From Haladaptatus pallidirubidus (lineage in GTDB: Archaea > Halobacteriota > Halobacteria > Halobacteriales > Haladaptataceae), in NCBI RefSeq assembly GCF_020700235.1, contig NZ_CP085301.1, positions 3,162,001 to 3,226,000 on the forward strand: 64,000 nucleotides of DNA, in the 5' to 3' direction. The notes beneath the pieces were generated by a model, which was given only the letters and a program-made list of their open reading frames with translations, did not search any database and was not told the DNA's origin. Shown here in pieces: positions 25,989 to 33,723 of the stretch (position 1 is the stretch's first letter; every line of letters begins with the position of its first letter). The translations under genes were made by a program, and so were the position numbers.

Positions 25989-26405
25989 ATGAGCGCAGAT
26001 CAGGAATCGCAGTCGATTCGCTGTCTCGTCGCAAAAGTCGGTCTCGACGGTCACGACCGCGGCGCACACGTCATCGCCCGCGCCTTCCGCGACGCCGGAT
26101 TCGAAGTCATCTACTCGGGACTCCACAACGCCCCCGACGAAATCGTACAGGCCGCCGTCCAAGAGGACGTGAACGTCCTCGGCATCTCGATCCTCTCGGG
26201 CGCACACGACACGCTCGTCCCCAAAATCGTCGCTGGTCTCAAGGAGTACGACGCCTTCGAAGACACCCTCATCCTCGTCGGTGGCGTCGTCCCCGACGAC
26301 GACAAGGAAGAACTCAAGGAACTCGGCGTCGCGGAGGTGTTCGGTCCGGGCACGCCGATGGAAGAGACTATCGAGTTCGTCCGTGAAAACGCGCCCGAAC
26401 GATGA
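25989..26405 (+). CDS. mcmA2: Methylmalonyl-CoA mutase, cobalamin-binding small subunit
   Basis: This 138-residue B12-binding domain has DGHDRG (Asp20, His22, Gly25), the DxHxxG motif whose His is the lower cobalt ligand. GISILSGAH and LVGGVVPDDD complete the Rossmann-like fold. It pairs with the separate large subunit at 61638-63338 to interconvert methylmalonyl-CoA and succinyl-CoA. The start at 25989 gives the usual N-terminus. Its stop overlaps the meaB start by four bases. Confidence 0.93.
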   Translation: MSADQESQSIRCLVAKVGLDGHDRGAHVIARAFRDAGFEVIYSGLHNAPDEIVQAAVQEDVNVLGISILSGAHDTLVPKIVAGLKEYDAFEDTLILVGGVVPDDDKEELKELGVAEVFGPGTPMEETIEFVRENAPER

Positions 26406-27400
26406 GCGCACAGCACGCCGACCTGTTGGACGAACTCCTCGCGGGAAAGCACCGGGCGCTCGCGCGCGTCATCACGAAAATCGAGAACCGCGACCCGGGC
26501 TACAGAGACCTCGTCTCGGCACTCCACGGCCACACCGGCCACGCAGACGTTATCGGCATCACCGGCAGTCCCGGTGCGGGCAAATCGACCCTCGTGGACA
26601 AGGTGGCGAACTACTACCGCGACCGCGGCGAGACGGTCGGAGTCATCGCCATCGACCCGTCCTCGCCCTTCACCGGCGGTGCCGTCCTCGGCGACCGGAT
26701 TCGTATGGCGAACAACGTCGGCGACATGGACGTGTTCTTCCGGTCGATGAGCGCCCGTGGCAGTCTCGGCGGCCTCTCCACCGCGACGACGGACGCCGTG
26801 AAAGCCTTGGACGCCTTCGGCAAGGACAAAATCATCGTGGAAACCGTCGGTGCGGGTCAGAACGAAATCGACATCGTGAAGACCGCCGACACGGTCGCGG
26901 TGCTGGTGCCGCCCGAAAGCGGCGACAACGTCCAGATGCTCAAGGCGGGCATCCTCGAAATCGCCGACGTGTTCGTCGTGAACAAGGCGGATCTCCCCGG
27001 TGCCGACCGCGCGGTGTCCGACCTCAAAGAGATGGTTCACATGCGCGGCCACGAACCGACGCCGGAGTTCGGGGACGACGTGGAAGGCTACGATTGGACG
27101 CCGGAAGTCATCGAGACGGTTGCGAAGGAAGGCGACGGCGTCGAGGAGTTCGTCGCCCTCCTCGATGAACACCACGAACTGCTCGACGAAACCGGAATGC
27201 TCGAAGCGAAAGCCCGCACACGCTACGCCGAAGAAATCCGAGCGCTCCTGCGCGAGGATGCGAACCGACTCGTCGCCGACGAAATCGAGTCGCACGGCGG
27301 CATGACGGAACTGGTCGAAGCAGTTTTCGACCGCGAAACTGATCCCTATTCCGTCGCCGCCGACGTAATCTCGCCCATCGAAGATTGCGTACACGACTGA
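26402..27400 (+). CDS. meaB: Methylmalonyl-CoA mutase-associated GTPase MeaB
   Basis: This 332-residue G3E-type GTPase has the P-loop GSPGAGKST at 55-63, AIDPSSPFTGGAVLGDRIRM as the switch region, VETVGAGQNEIDIV, and NKADLPGA for guanine specificity. MeaB protects and reloads adenosylcobalamin on methylmalonyl-CoA mutase. Translational coupling to the B12-binding subunit supports this specific role rather than a different ArgK-like partner. Confidence 0.95.
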   Translation: MSAQHADLLDELLAGKHRALARVITKIENRDPGYRDLVSALHGHTGHADVIGITGSPGAGKSTLVDKVANYYRDRGETVGVIAIDPSSPFTGGAVLGDRIRMANNVGDMDVFFRSMSARGSLGGLSTATTDAVKALDAFGKDKIIVETVGAGQNEIDIVKTADTVAVLVPPESGDNVQMLKAGILEIADVFVVNKADLPGADRAVSDLKEMVHMRGHEPTPEFGDDVEGYDWTPEVIETVAKEGDGVEEFVALLDEHHELLDETGMLEAKARTRYAEEIRALLREDANRLVADEIESHGGMTELVEAVFDRETDPYSVAADVISPIEDCVHD

Positions 27401-27444
27401 TTTCTGGCACAACGGATAAACCAATCCGGCCCGCCTGTCTACGT

Positions 27445-28383
27445 ATGAAACTCCGACGACTCGTTACTGGGACGGCAGGCGGAATCGGACTGGCCGCGCT
27501 CGTCAACAAGACGCTGTCACAGCGTGCGGAACCGCTGGAACCTCCCCTGGACGGTTATCAGGGCACCTACCGCTGGAAAGGGTTCGACATCGCCTACACC
27601 GAGGCGGGCGACCCGGACGATCCGGACGTACTTCTCCTGCACGGCCTTCACGCCGCCGCGACGAACAAGGAATTCGAGCAGATTTTCCAACAGCTCGCGA
27701 CCCAGTATCACGTCATTGCGCCCGATCTGCCGGGATTCGGTCGTTCCTCACGTCCGCCAATCGACTACTCGGCATCGCTGTATATCTCGTTCGTCACCGA
27801 TTTTGCGGCGGACATGACCGACGACGCGATTTGTATCGCGTCGTCGCTTTCGGGCTCCTACGCGACCATCGTGCAGAACGAGACGGCCGCGTTCTCGCGG
27901 TTGGAACTCATCTGCCCGACCGCTAACACCGGCCCGAAGAGAGGGTGGCTCCGCGCACTGCTGCGCTCGCCCCTGGTCGGCACCGCGCTGTTCAACGCCC
28001 TCGCCAGCAAGCGGTCGATTCGGCGATTCAACGAGCGCGACGGCTACTTCAGCGAAGCGTCGTACACGGAAAAGGACGTGGAGTTCGAGTGGCAGACGGC
28101 CCATCAACCCGGCGCGAGATTCGCACCCGCGTCGTTCGTTTCCGGGCACCTGAACCCGGACGCAGACCTCGGCGGGGAACTCGCGGAAGTGAACGTTCCC
28201 GTTTCTTTAGTTTGGGGTCGAGAAGCGAAAGTCACACCGCTTGACTACGGCGAAACGCTCGCGGACGAGGGCGATACGCGTCTCATCGTGTTCGACGAGG
28301 CGCGACTCCTCCCGCACGTCGAACACCCCGGCCCGTTCTTGGACGTGCTGTTCGACGAACTAGCGCCGCTCGAACCGCAGTAG
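27445..28383 (+). CDS. Alpha/beta hydrolase
   Basis: The protein has 312 residues. The fold markers are VLLLHGLHAAATN (oxyanion HG), IAPDLPGFGRSSRP, and the nucleophile elbow CIASSLSGSYA, where Ser replaces the usual Gly-x-Ser-x-Gly small residues, so the catalytic Ser is Ser134 or its neighbour. LPHVEHPG carries the likely catalytic His. The N-terminal 25 residues form a hydrophobic membrane-associated segment. The 3' end overlaps the convergent DUF35 gene by 24 bp. Substrate unknown. Confidence 0.8.
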   Translation: MKLRRLVTGTAGGIGLAALVNKTLSQRAEPLEPPLDGYQGTYRWKGFDIAYTEAGDPDDPDVLLLHGLHAAATNKEFEQIFQQLATQYHVIAPDLPGFGRSSRPPIDYSASLYISFVTDFAADMTDDAICIASSLSGSYATIVQNETAAFSRLELICPTANTGPKRGWLRALLRSPLVGTALFNALASKRSIRRFNERDGYFSEASYTEKDVEFEWQTAHQPGARFAPASFVSGHLNPDADLGGELAEVNVPVSLVWGREAKVTPLDYGETLADEGDTRLIVFDEARLLPHVEHPGPFLDVLFDELAPLEPQ

Positions 28384-28734
28384 GCGCTTCCCGGTCGTTT
28401 CCGACTCACCGGTTTTTGCGAACACTTCGGTGCCGACTTCCACGTCGTCGTCGGCTACGCCGGTTAGTCGAACCGGGCCGAAATCGACGACCGCCGTCGT
28501 GTACGGCGCGTCGTCCGCGAACGACGGTGCCGGGACATGAACCACGGTGTACGTTTCGACGGCTCCGGTCTCCGGAAGCGGCGTTGTTTCGAGGTCGGTC
28601 GCGCCGCATTCGGGGCAGATTCGACGTGGCGGGAGCGATCCGTGGCCGTTTCCGCATTCGAGATAGTAGGCGTCTCCCTCGGCAATCGCGTCGAGCCATT
28701 CGTCGTAGCCCGTGTTTGCATGCTCGCTCATCAC
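28360..28734 (-). CDS. DUF35 Zn-ribbon/OB-fold protein, thiolase partner
   Basis: This 124-residue protein starts GYDEWLDAIAEGDAYYLECGNGHGSLPPRRICPECG, where Cys and the CPECG pair form a rubredoxin-like zinc site. An OB-fold follows (VETYTVVHVPAPSF...VAVDFGPVRLTGV). DUF35 proteins bind thiolases and, in the archaeal mevalonate route, hold acetoacetyl-CoA thiolase and HMG-CoA synthase together. The start overlaps the thiolase stop by four bases. No HMG-CoA synthase gene is nearby. Confidence 0.88.
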   Translation of the reverse strand: MMSEHANTGYDEWLDAIAEGDAYYLECGNGHGSLPPRRICPECGATDLETTPLPETGAVETYTVVHVPAPSFADDAPYTTAVVDFGPVRLTGVADDDVEVGTEVFAKTGESETTGKRLLRFERR

Positions 28735-29897
28735 TCATCCACCTCCAAAACGTGAACCGTTGCACTGGCGACCGTCCCACCCGCGTTGTGCGTCACGCCG
28801 GTTTTCGCGTCCGGCACGGAATCGCTGTTCGGATGGTCGCCGCGGAGGATGCGCGTCATCTCGACCAGTTGGCTCGTCCCGGTCGCGCCGACCGGGTGGC
28901 CCTTCGCCTTCAGACCGCCGGAAAGGTTGACGGGGCGGTCGCCGTCGCGGGTCGTTTCGCCGCGTCGGGCCGCGCCGATTCCCTCGCCGGGGGCGTAGAA
29001 GTCGAGGGCTTCGAGCGCGAGAACTTCCGCGATGGTGAAGCAATCGTGGACTTCCGCCACGTCAACGTCGCCCGCGTCGATGCCCGCCTCGGCGTAAGCC
29101 TCTTCCGCGGCTTCTTCCGCGGCGGGAGAGCGGGCGAGGTGCTTCCTGCCTTGGAGCGCCATCCGGTCGCCGCCCTGTCCGGTTCCCGTGACGGAAATCG
29201 GCGCGTCGAGTCCGTGTTCTTCTGCGTACTCGTCGCTGACGAGGACGGCGGCGGACGCGCCGTCCGTAATCGGGCACGCGTCAAACAGGCCGAGGGGTTC
29301 GGCGATCATCGTCGCGTCGAGCGCCTGTTCGACGCTGATTTCTTTCTGGAACTGGGCGTGCTCGTTCGGCAGCGCGTGCTCGTGGTTTTTGACCGCGATG
29401 TGAGCCAAATCCTCCTTGGAACCGCCGTACTGCTCGAAGTACGCGCGGGCCATCAGCGCGTAGGCTCCGGGGAACGTGATTCCGGCCCGAACCTCGTAGA
29501 GATCGTCCGCCGCGATTGCGAGGGCCTCCGTGGTCCCCGTGGTTCCGAGGTTGTTCATCCGCTCGGCGCCGCCGACGAGGAGGGCGTCCGCCTCGCCGTT
29601 TCGAACGTCCTTGACCGCCTGCCGAATCGCAACTCCGCTGGATGCACACGCGCTTTCGTAGCGCGTGGCGGGTGCGCGAATCCCCGCTGCCTCGGCCATC
29701 AGCGGCCCTTGGTGGCCCTGATGCTCGGCCAACTCGCCCATAAAATTCCCGTAGTAGAGCGCTTCGATGTCGTCGTGGGGTACTTCGCTGTCGGCGAACG
29801 CGCGCTCGCTCGCTTCGGCGAAGAGGTCTCTGCCCGTCCGTTCGGGATGCTTCCCGAAGTGGGTCAAACCGACTCCCGCAATCCGAACGCCTGTCAT
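28731..29897 (-). CDS. Thiolase family protein (SCPx/archaeal type)
   Basis: The protein has 388 residues. Cys84 in ESACASSG is the acyl-accepting nucleophile, GLKAKGHPVGATG carries the catalytic His, and the C-terminal HNAGGTVAS matches the archaeal/SCPx subgroup, in which the second Cys is replaced. It probably condenses or cleaves acyl-CoA as acetyl-CoA acetyltransferase, but chain length is not readable. The ATG at 29897 gives the usual MTGVRIAGVG start. It is co-transcribed with its DUF35 partner. Confidence 0.9.
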   Translation of the reverse strand: MTGVRIAGVGLTHFGKHPERTGRDLFAEASERAFADSEVPHDDIEALYYGNFMGELAEHQGHQGPLMAEAAGIRAPATRYESACASSGVAIRQAVKDVRNGEADALLVGGAERMNNLGTTGTTEALAIAADDLYEVRAGITFPGAYALMARAYFEQYGGSKEDLAHIAVKNHEHALPNEHAQFQKEISVEQALDATMIAEPLGLFDACPITDGASAAVLVSDEYAEEHGLDAPISVTGTGQGGDRMALQGRKHLARSPAAEEAAEEAYAEAGIDAGDVDVAEVHDCFTIAEVLALEALDFYAPGEGIGAARRGETTRDGDRPVNLSGGLKAKGHPVGATGTSQLVEMTRILRGDHPNSDSVPDAKTGVTHNAGGTVASATVHVLEVDE

Positions 29898-30024
29898 GGT
29901 TGAACCTACGACCGGCGCGGTTAAGAAAGCCACTCCTTTCGATTTCAGGGCGGATTTCGGCGGTTTTCGTCCGCCGTCTTTCGAGTACAATTGCCCGAAC
30001 GGTCAGTTTTGAACCGATACATCT

Positions 30025-30075
30025 TTCGTGAATATACGAATGAGAACAGTTCTCGTGTAAAAACGCGGTTTTTAC
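30025..30075. promoter_or_regulatory. Cluster of three palindromes upstream of the thiolase operon
   Basis: TTCGT-gaatat-ACGAA (30025-30040), GAGAAC-a-GTTCTC (30042-30054) and GTAAAAAC-gcg-GTTTTTAC (30057-30075) follow each other directly. On the minus strand the first contains TATATTC, a plausible TATA for the thiolase operon, so the other two sit where an upstream operator would. The last could also act as a terminator for the HTH gene ending at 30162. Confidence 0.45.
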
Positions 30076-30161
30076 TCCGCGGTGAAATTACGACCAGTTC
30101 CGTCGGTTGAAAAGTGCGACTGGTAGAGGCCGCCGAACGCGACTGCCGCCTCGACTTTCGG

Positions 30162-30380
30162 TCACCGTTCTCCCTCCTTTTCAACGAGTTCGAGCAGTTT
30201 CGTTGCTTCCCGAACTTTCGCGTCGATGCGGTGGCAGTGGGATTTGACCGTTCCAGTTCCCAATCCCAGTTCTTCGCCGATTTCTGCCTGCGTTTTTCCC
30301 TCCATTCGTAGCACCTGTGTCTCGGCCTGTCGTCGGGACAGCCCCGAACGAATCAGCCCGGAAAGGACGTGAGACGGCAT
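30162..30380 (-). CDS. HTH domain protein (LuxR/sigma-region-4-like)
   Basis: This 72-residue product is essentially one helix-turn-helix: LSRRQAETQVLRMEGKTQAEIGEELGLGTGTVKSHCHRIDAKV, with the TQAEI/GTVKSH pattern of LuxR or sigma region 4 domains, followed by a charged tail. The ATG at 30380 overlaps the end of the upstream gene by 28 bp in another frame; the frame is open to 30407. The two frames may be one gene broken by a frameshift (see findings). Confidence 0.6.
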   Translation of the reverse strand: MPSHVLSGLIRSGLSRRQAETQVLRMEGKTQAEIGEELGLGTGTVKSHCHRIDAKVREATKLLELVEKEGER

Positions 30381-30724
30381 GACGAGCGCATCGCGGGCGG
30401 AAAGCACTCGTCGGCGCCGAGCCTTCGGGCATAATCCGCATGAACCTCCTTTGCGGCCTCGCCCGCGGATTTCGAGATGTCGAGTCGCTCCGCCATCCGT
30501 GTCCAGTAGTTCGAATCCACGAAAATGAGTTCGACGAGTCCATCCTCGGCGACGATTGGTGATACGTTTTCGTTGTTTTGACTCACGTAGTGCGCGTGAA
30601 TGGCGTCTGCACCGTCGATGAGGTCATCGTAAATCGCTACTGCTTCCGTCAGATCATCGTCGCTGACACCGTGACGGTTTGCAACGTCGGTGATACTGTC
30701 CGCTGGTATCGGTACATCGACCAC
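30353..30724 (-). CDS. Conserved haloarchaeal protein upstream of the HTH gene
   Basis: This 123-residue frame has coding character: VDVPIPADSITDVANRHGVSDDDLTEAV, then AIHAHYVSQNNENVSP, LVELIFVDSNYWTRMAERLDI and HADYARRLGADECF. The last 12 residues (PAMRSSCRLTSFPG) look unlike the rest, and the next frame there reads RDALVMPSHVLSGL straight into the HTH. The start is likely GTG 30724. I do not recognise a characterised family. Confidence 0.5.
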   Translation of the reverse strand: MVDVPIPADSITDVANRHGVSDDDLTEAVAIYDDLIDGADAIHAHYVSQNNENVSPIVAEDGLVELIFVDSNYWTRMAERLDISKSAGEAAKEVHADYARRLGADECFPPAMRSSCRLTSFPG

Positions 30725-30885
30725 GAGTGGCGCGAACGCGATTCGATTTGTTCCTCGTCCGCGACGAGATTGGGAAGCGAAACCAGTCGAGGAATCCCGA
30801 TTGGAGATGGGGGAGTCGAGACGACGAGCGAAGCTGACAGAAGGGCGAGAGATGGAGAAAATAAAAGGAGTGGCGTTGGGTCGCG

Positions 30886-31152
30886 TCAGACCGCGAGTTC
30901 GTCGGCGTGTTTGACTACTTCGACGTTTTCGGCGTCGATGGCTTCCGTGTCGAGCCAGTGAGGGATGAAGTTCCGCGTCTCGAAATCCTCCCGTTCGTCC
31001 TCGGTTCCGATGACGCACCAGAGTTGAGGTTCGTCCGGGCCGTGCCAGTCGCCCTGTCTGGTGACGGAAAAGCAGACCTGCTCTACGTCGTCGTATTCGA
31101 TGATGGCGTTCTTGCGAATGCCGGGGTTCCCGTGGATGATGAGCCGCTTCAT
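30886..31152 (-). CDS. HAH_0734-like small conserved protein
   Basis: This 88-residue protein starts MKRLIIHGNPGIRKNAIIEYDD, then QVCFSVTRQGDWHGPDEPQLWCVIGTEDERED and HWLDTEAIDAENVEVV. It is a small soluble alpha/beta protein of a haloarchaea-restricted family without known function. It is a single gene on the minus strand, downstream of the Tat hydrolase pair. Confidence 0.7.
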   Translation of the reverse strand: MKRLIIHGNPGIRKNAIIEYDDVEQVCFSVTRQGDWHGPDEPQLWCVIGTEDEREDFETRNFIPHWLDTEAIDAENVEVVKHADELAV

Positions 31153-31224
31153 ACCCGACGATTCGGAAGGCGGTCAATTAAGCGCTTCGAAGGGGGTGGC
31201 GCGAGGAGCCTCGCTCGCGGCGGA

Positions 31225-32124
31225 TTAACTGTACGAGGAGTCGTTGGCCATGTGGTAGACGATTTCGTCCGCGCAGTTGACCATGTAGCCTGAATGGTTC
31301 GACCCGACCTGCGACGTTACGTCGTATTCGTTGTAGTTGCTCGGAATTTCGTTTCCGCTCTCGTAGCCCGTTTCACCGAGCGCGCGGTCGAACTCTCGCG
31401 GCCAGTAGAGGTTCTGGAGCGTGCTATCGTCGTCGCTGTGGTAGTTGAACGTGGCGACGGTTTCGTTCAGGATGGCGTAGTAGGTTTCAGACCACTCTTT
31501 GGTCGGAGCCTCGTTGTCCTGTGCCGCGCCGAGGAAGTGAACGCTGGAGAAGCGGTAGTAGCCACTGTCCCAGTCGTCGTTCACGTCGAGAATTCGGAGC
31601 GCGTTCAGGACGACCTGCGCGCCGAGCGAGTGGCAGGTGATTCGCAAGTCGCTGTTCGGACAGTGATATTTGTAGTTGAGCGCGAACTGCGCGAGGGCGT
31701 AGCCGTTTTGCTGTGCGATTTCTTGGCCGGTGCCGAACCCGCCCCAATCGCCGGGGTCGTATTTGTTCGGGGCGTTCGAATCCCACGAGAATCCGGCGAC
31801 TTCGCCGCCGTAGCCCGCGCCGGTCAGGTTGTGGTAGGCCTCATCGAAGTTGTTCAGCGCGCCCTGCTCGTCGTTGTCATAACCGTGGACGTGAATCGTC
31901 AGTTCGTCGGCGCAGGCGGTATCCTCGCCGGGGACGGTGCCGTCCGTCTCGAAATCCAGCACGGAGTAGCCGGATTTGAGGTCGCCGTCGCCGTTGTAGT
32001 GACCTCTGGTCGAGATGACCGAATAACCGTGTGCGGATGCAAGTCCGGCGGTTCCGAGGAGGCCAATTCCTGCAGTCGTTACTGCTGTGCTTTTCAGGTA
32101 CTGTCTGCGAGTGAATCGTGTCAT
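31225..32124 (-). CDS. Tat-exported alpha/beta hydrolase, paralog B
   Basis: The protein has 299 residues. The Tat signal is FTRRQYLKSTAV, with a cleavage region near ASAHG (29-33). The mature domain has the lipase-like nucleophile elbow ITCHSLGAQV with Ser166, a Cys occupying the usual first Gly. LTIHVHGYDN may form the oxyanion region, and SQVGSNHSGYM near the end probably holds the catalytic His. It aligns over its whole length with the neighbouring gene. Likely an extracellular esterase or lipase; substrate unknown. Confidence 0.78.
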   Translation of the reverse strand: MTRFTRRQYLKSTAVTTAGIGLLGTAGLASAHGYSVISTRGHYNGDGDLKSGYSVLDFETDGTVPGEDTACADELTIHVHGYDNDEQGALNNFDEAYHNLTGAGYGGEVAGFSWDSNAPNKYDPGDWGGFGTGQEIAQQNGYALAQFALNYKYHCPNSDLRITCHSLGAQVVLNALRILDVNDDWDSGYYRFSSVHFLGAAQDNEAPTKEWSETYYAILNETVATFNYHSDDDSTLQNLYWPREFDRALGETGYESGNEIPSNYNEYDVTSQVGSNHSGYMVNCADEIVYHMANDSSYS

Positions 32125-32184
32125 GGTGTGTTGGTGGTCGGTCGTCAGAATTTCTAAATCGAGGAAACGAAGCTCGTGACCCGG

Positions 32185-33096
32185 TTAGTCGTAGTACGGG
32201 ACGTTGTTCATGTGGTAGACCATGTCGTCCCCGAGGTTGTCGAGGTAGCCCGAATGGTTCGACCCGACCTGTGACGTCACGTCGAACTCGTTGTAGTTCG
32301 ACGCGGGCGTGTTGCCGCTCTCGTAGCCGGTTTCGCCGAGCGCCTGGTCGAACTCGATGGTGTTGTACACCCACTTGAGCACGCTATCGTCGTGGCTGTG
32401 GTAGTTGAACGTCGCCGCGGTCTGATTGGTGATGGCGTTGTAGGTGGTCATCGACTCCTGCGTCGGCTTTTCGTTGTCCGTCGCCGCGCCGAGGAGGTGC
32501 GTCGAGTACACCTCGTGACCGTTGTTGTTCCACCAGTCCGTCACGTCGAGCGAGCGGAGCGAACTCAGCAACACCTGCGCGCCGAGCGAGTGACCCGCGA
32601 AACGAAGCGTCGCGTTCGGACAGTAGTATTTGAGGTACACCGCGAACTGCGCGAGCTTGACGCCGTTTTGCTGTGCAACGTCCTTCGCGGTTCCCCAGCC
32701 GTAATCAACGCCGCCGCCCGCGTCGTTGTCCCACGAGTAGCCGACGACGGTACCGTTGTAGCCCGCGGCTTCGAGGTTGTTTTTCGCCGAAAGGAACTTA
32801 TCCTTCGCATCTTGTTCGGGATTGTCGCCCTTCTTGTGCCAGCCGTGGATGAACACGGTGAGGTCACTCACACAGGAGGTATCGACGCCCGGAACGTCGC
32901 CCGTCGTGTCGTAACTCGTCTGGGTCTCGCCCGAAACGAGGTTTCCGTCGTCATTGAAGTGGCCGCGCGTAGAAACGATCGGAATTCCGTATCGCTGTGC
33001 GCTCGCACTGCCGACGCTGCCCGCGCCGAGTGCCGTGAGTCCGATTGCCGTACCGCCTGCGCCTTTGAGGAATCGTCGTCGGTTAACGTTTGTCAT
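32185..33096 (-). CDS. Tat-exported alpha/beta hydrolase, paralog A
   Basis: This 303-residue protein has the Tat motif VNRRRFLKGAGG. The mature part has LTVFIHGWHKKG, the elbow FAGHSLGAQV (canonical GHSLG, Ser170) and the C-terminal SQVGSNHSGYLDN. ISTRGH/VSTRGH, GETGYESGN and YNEFDVTSQVG are shared with the downstream paralog 60 bp away, so the pair arose by tandem duplication. It is divergent from the ribosomal operon. Probable secreted lipase or esterase. Confidence 0.8.
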   Translation of the reverse strand: MTNVNRRRFLKGAGGTAIGLTALGAGSVGSASAQRYGIPIVSTRGHFNDDGNLVSGETQTSYDTTGDVPGVDTSCVSDLTVFIHGWHKKGDNPEQDAKDKFLSAKNNLEAAGYNGTVVGYSWDNDAGGGVDYGWGTAKDVAQQNGVKLAQFAVYLKYYCPNATLRFAGHSLGAQVLLSSLRSLDVTDWWNNNGHEVYSTHLLGAATDNEKPTQESMTTYNAITNQTAATFNYHSHDDSVLKWVYNTIEFDQALGETGYESGNTPASNYNEFDVTSQVGSNHSGYLDNLGDDMVYHMNNVPYYD

Positions 33097-33174
33097 GGAT
33101 GACGACTTCTGTTTCGATATACCCTTACTTGAATATTTTTATTTCTATTATAGTATAAAATAAATCTGCACAGA

Positions 33175-33188
33175 GGGATATATATCCC
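33175..33188. promoter_or_regulatory. Perfect 14-bp palindrome between divergent genes
   Basis: GGGATATATATCCC is self-complementary and lies between the Tat hydrolase and L44e genes. It could serve as a symmetric TATA-like or operator site for one or both promoters. Confidence 0.4.
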
Positions 33189-33222
33189 GCCATCCGTGCT
33201 ATCGGAGTCGAAACCAAACGGG

Positions 33223-33250
33223 TTTTAAGCACTCGGGCGCAATTCGCCCG
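33223..33250 (+). promoter_or_regulatory. L44e operon promoter with adjacent inverted repeat
   Basis: TTTTAAG (33223-33229) is a TATA-like element 36-42 nt before the L44e ATG. CGGGCG-caatt-CGCCCG (33234-33250) follows between it and the expected start site near 33251-33254. Confidence 0.45.
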
Positions 33251-33264
33251 TAAGGTCGATATCT

Positions 33265-33546
33265 ATGCAGATGCCACGACGCTTTAACACGTACTGCCCG
33301 CATTGTCACAAACACCACGAACACGAAGTCGAGAAGGTTCGCAGCGGACGTCGAACCGGAATGAAGTGGGACGCCCGTCAGCAGAAACGCGGCAAAGCCG
33401 TTATCGGTAACGCCGGTGGTTTCTCGAAGGTTCCCGGCGGAGACAAACCGACGAAGAAAACCGACCTCAAATACCGCTGCAGCGAGTGCGGCAAAGCCCA
33501 TCTTCGTCCCGGATGGCGCGCTGGCCGACTCGAATTCCAGGAGTAA
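33265..33546 (+). CDS. rpl44e: Ribosomal protein L44e
   Basis: This 93-residue protein has [30 protein letters not shown] and a second Cys pair in [10 protein letters not shown], the zinc site of archaeal/eukaryotic eL42 (L44e). It lies near the E site of the large subunit. The first of two close ATGs gives the usual MQMPRR start. It is the first gene of a five-gene translation operon; S27e begins three bases after its stop. Confidence 0.96.
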   Translation: MQMPRRFNTYCPHCHKHHEHEVEKVRSGRRTGMKWDARQQKRGKAVIGNAGGFSKVPGGDKPTKKTDLKYRCSECGKAHLRPGWRAGRLEFQE

Positions 33547-33549
33547 ACT

Positions 33550-33723
33550 ATGGCAGGAAACTTTTACACCGTTCAGTGTCCGGACTGCGAGAACGAACAG
33601 ACGGTCTTCAGCAAGGCCGCGAGCGAAGTCAACTGCGTCGTCTGTGGTCACCGCCTCGCCTCGCCGACCGGCGGCAAGGCTGAAATCGACGGCGACGTTA
33701 CAGAGACAGTAGCATCCCGATGA
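33550..33723 (+). CDS. rps27e: Ribosomal protein S27e
   Basis: The frame encodes 57 residues: [20 protein letters not shown], then [19 protein letters not shown], the four-Cys zinc ribbon of archaeal eS27. It is immediately downstream of L44e, the conserved archaeal order. The stop codon overlaps the aIF2-alpha start by four bases (ATGA). Confidence 0.96.
   Translation: MAGNFYTVQCPDCENEQTVFSKAASEVNCVVCGHRLASPTGGKAEIDGDVTETVASR

Noticed and set aside
28416..29903. 495-codon frame antisense to thiolase and DUF35
   Set aside because: It is a shadow of two well-supported genes on the minus strand.
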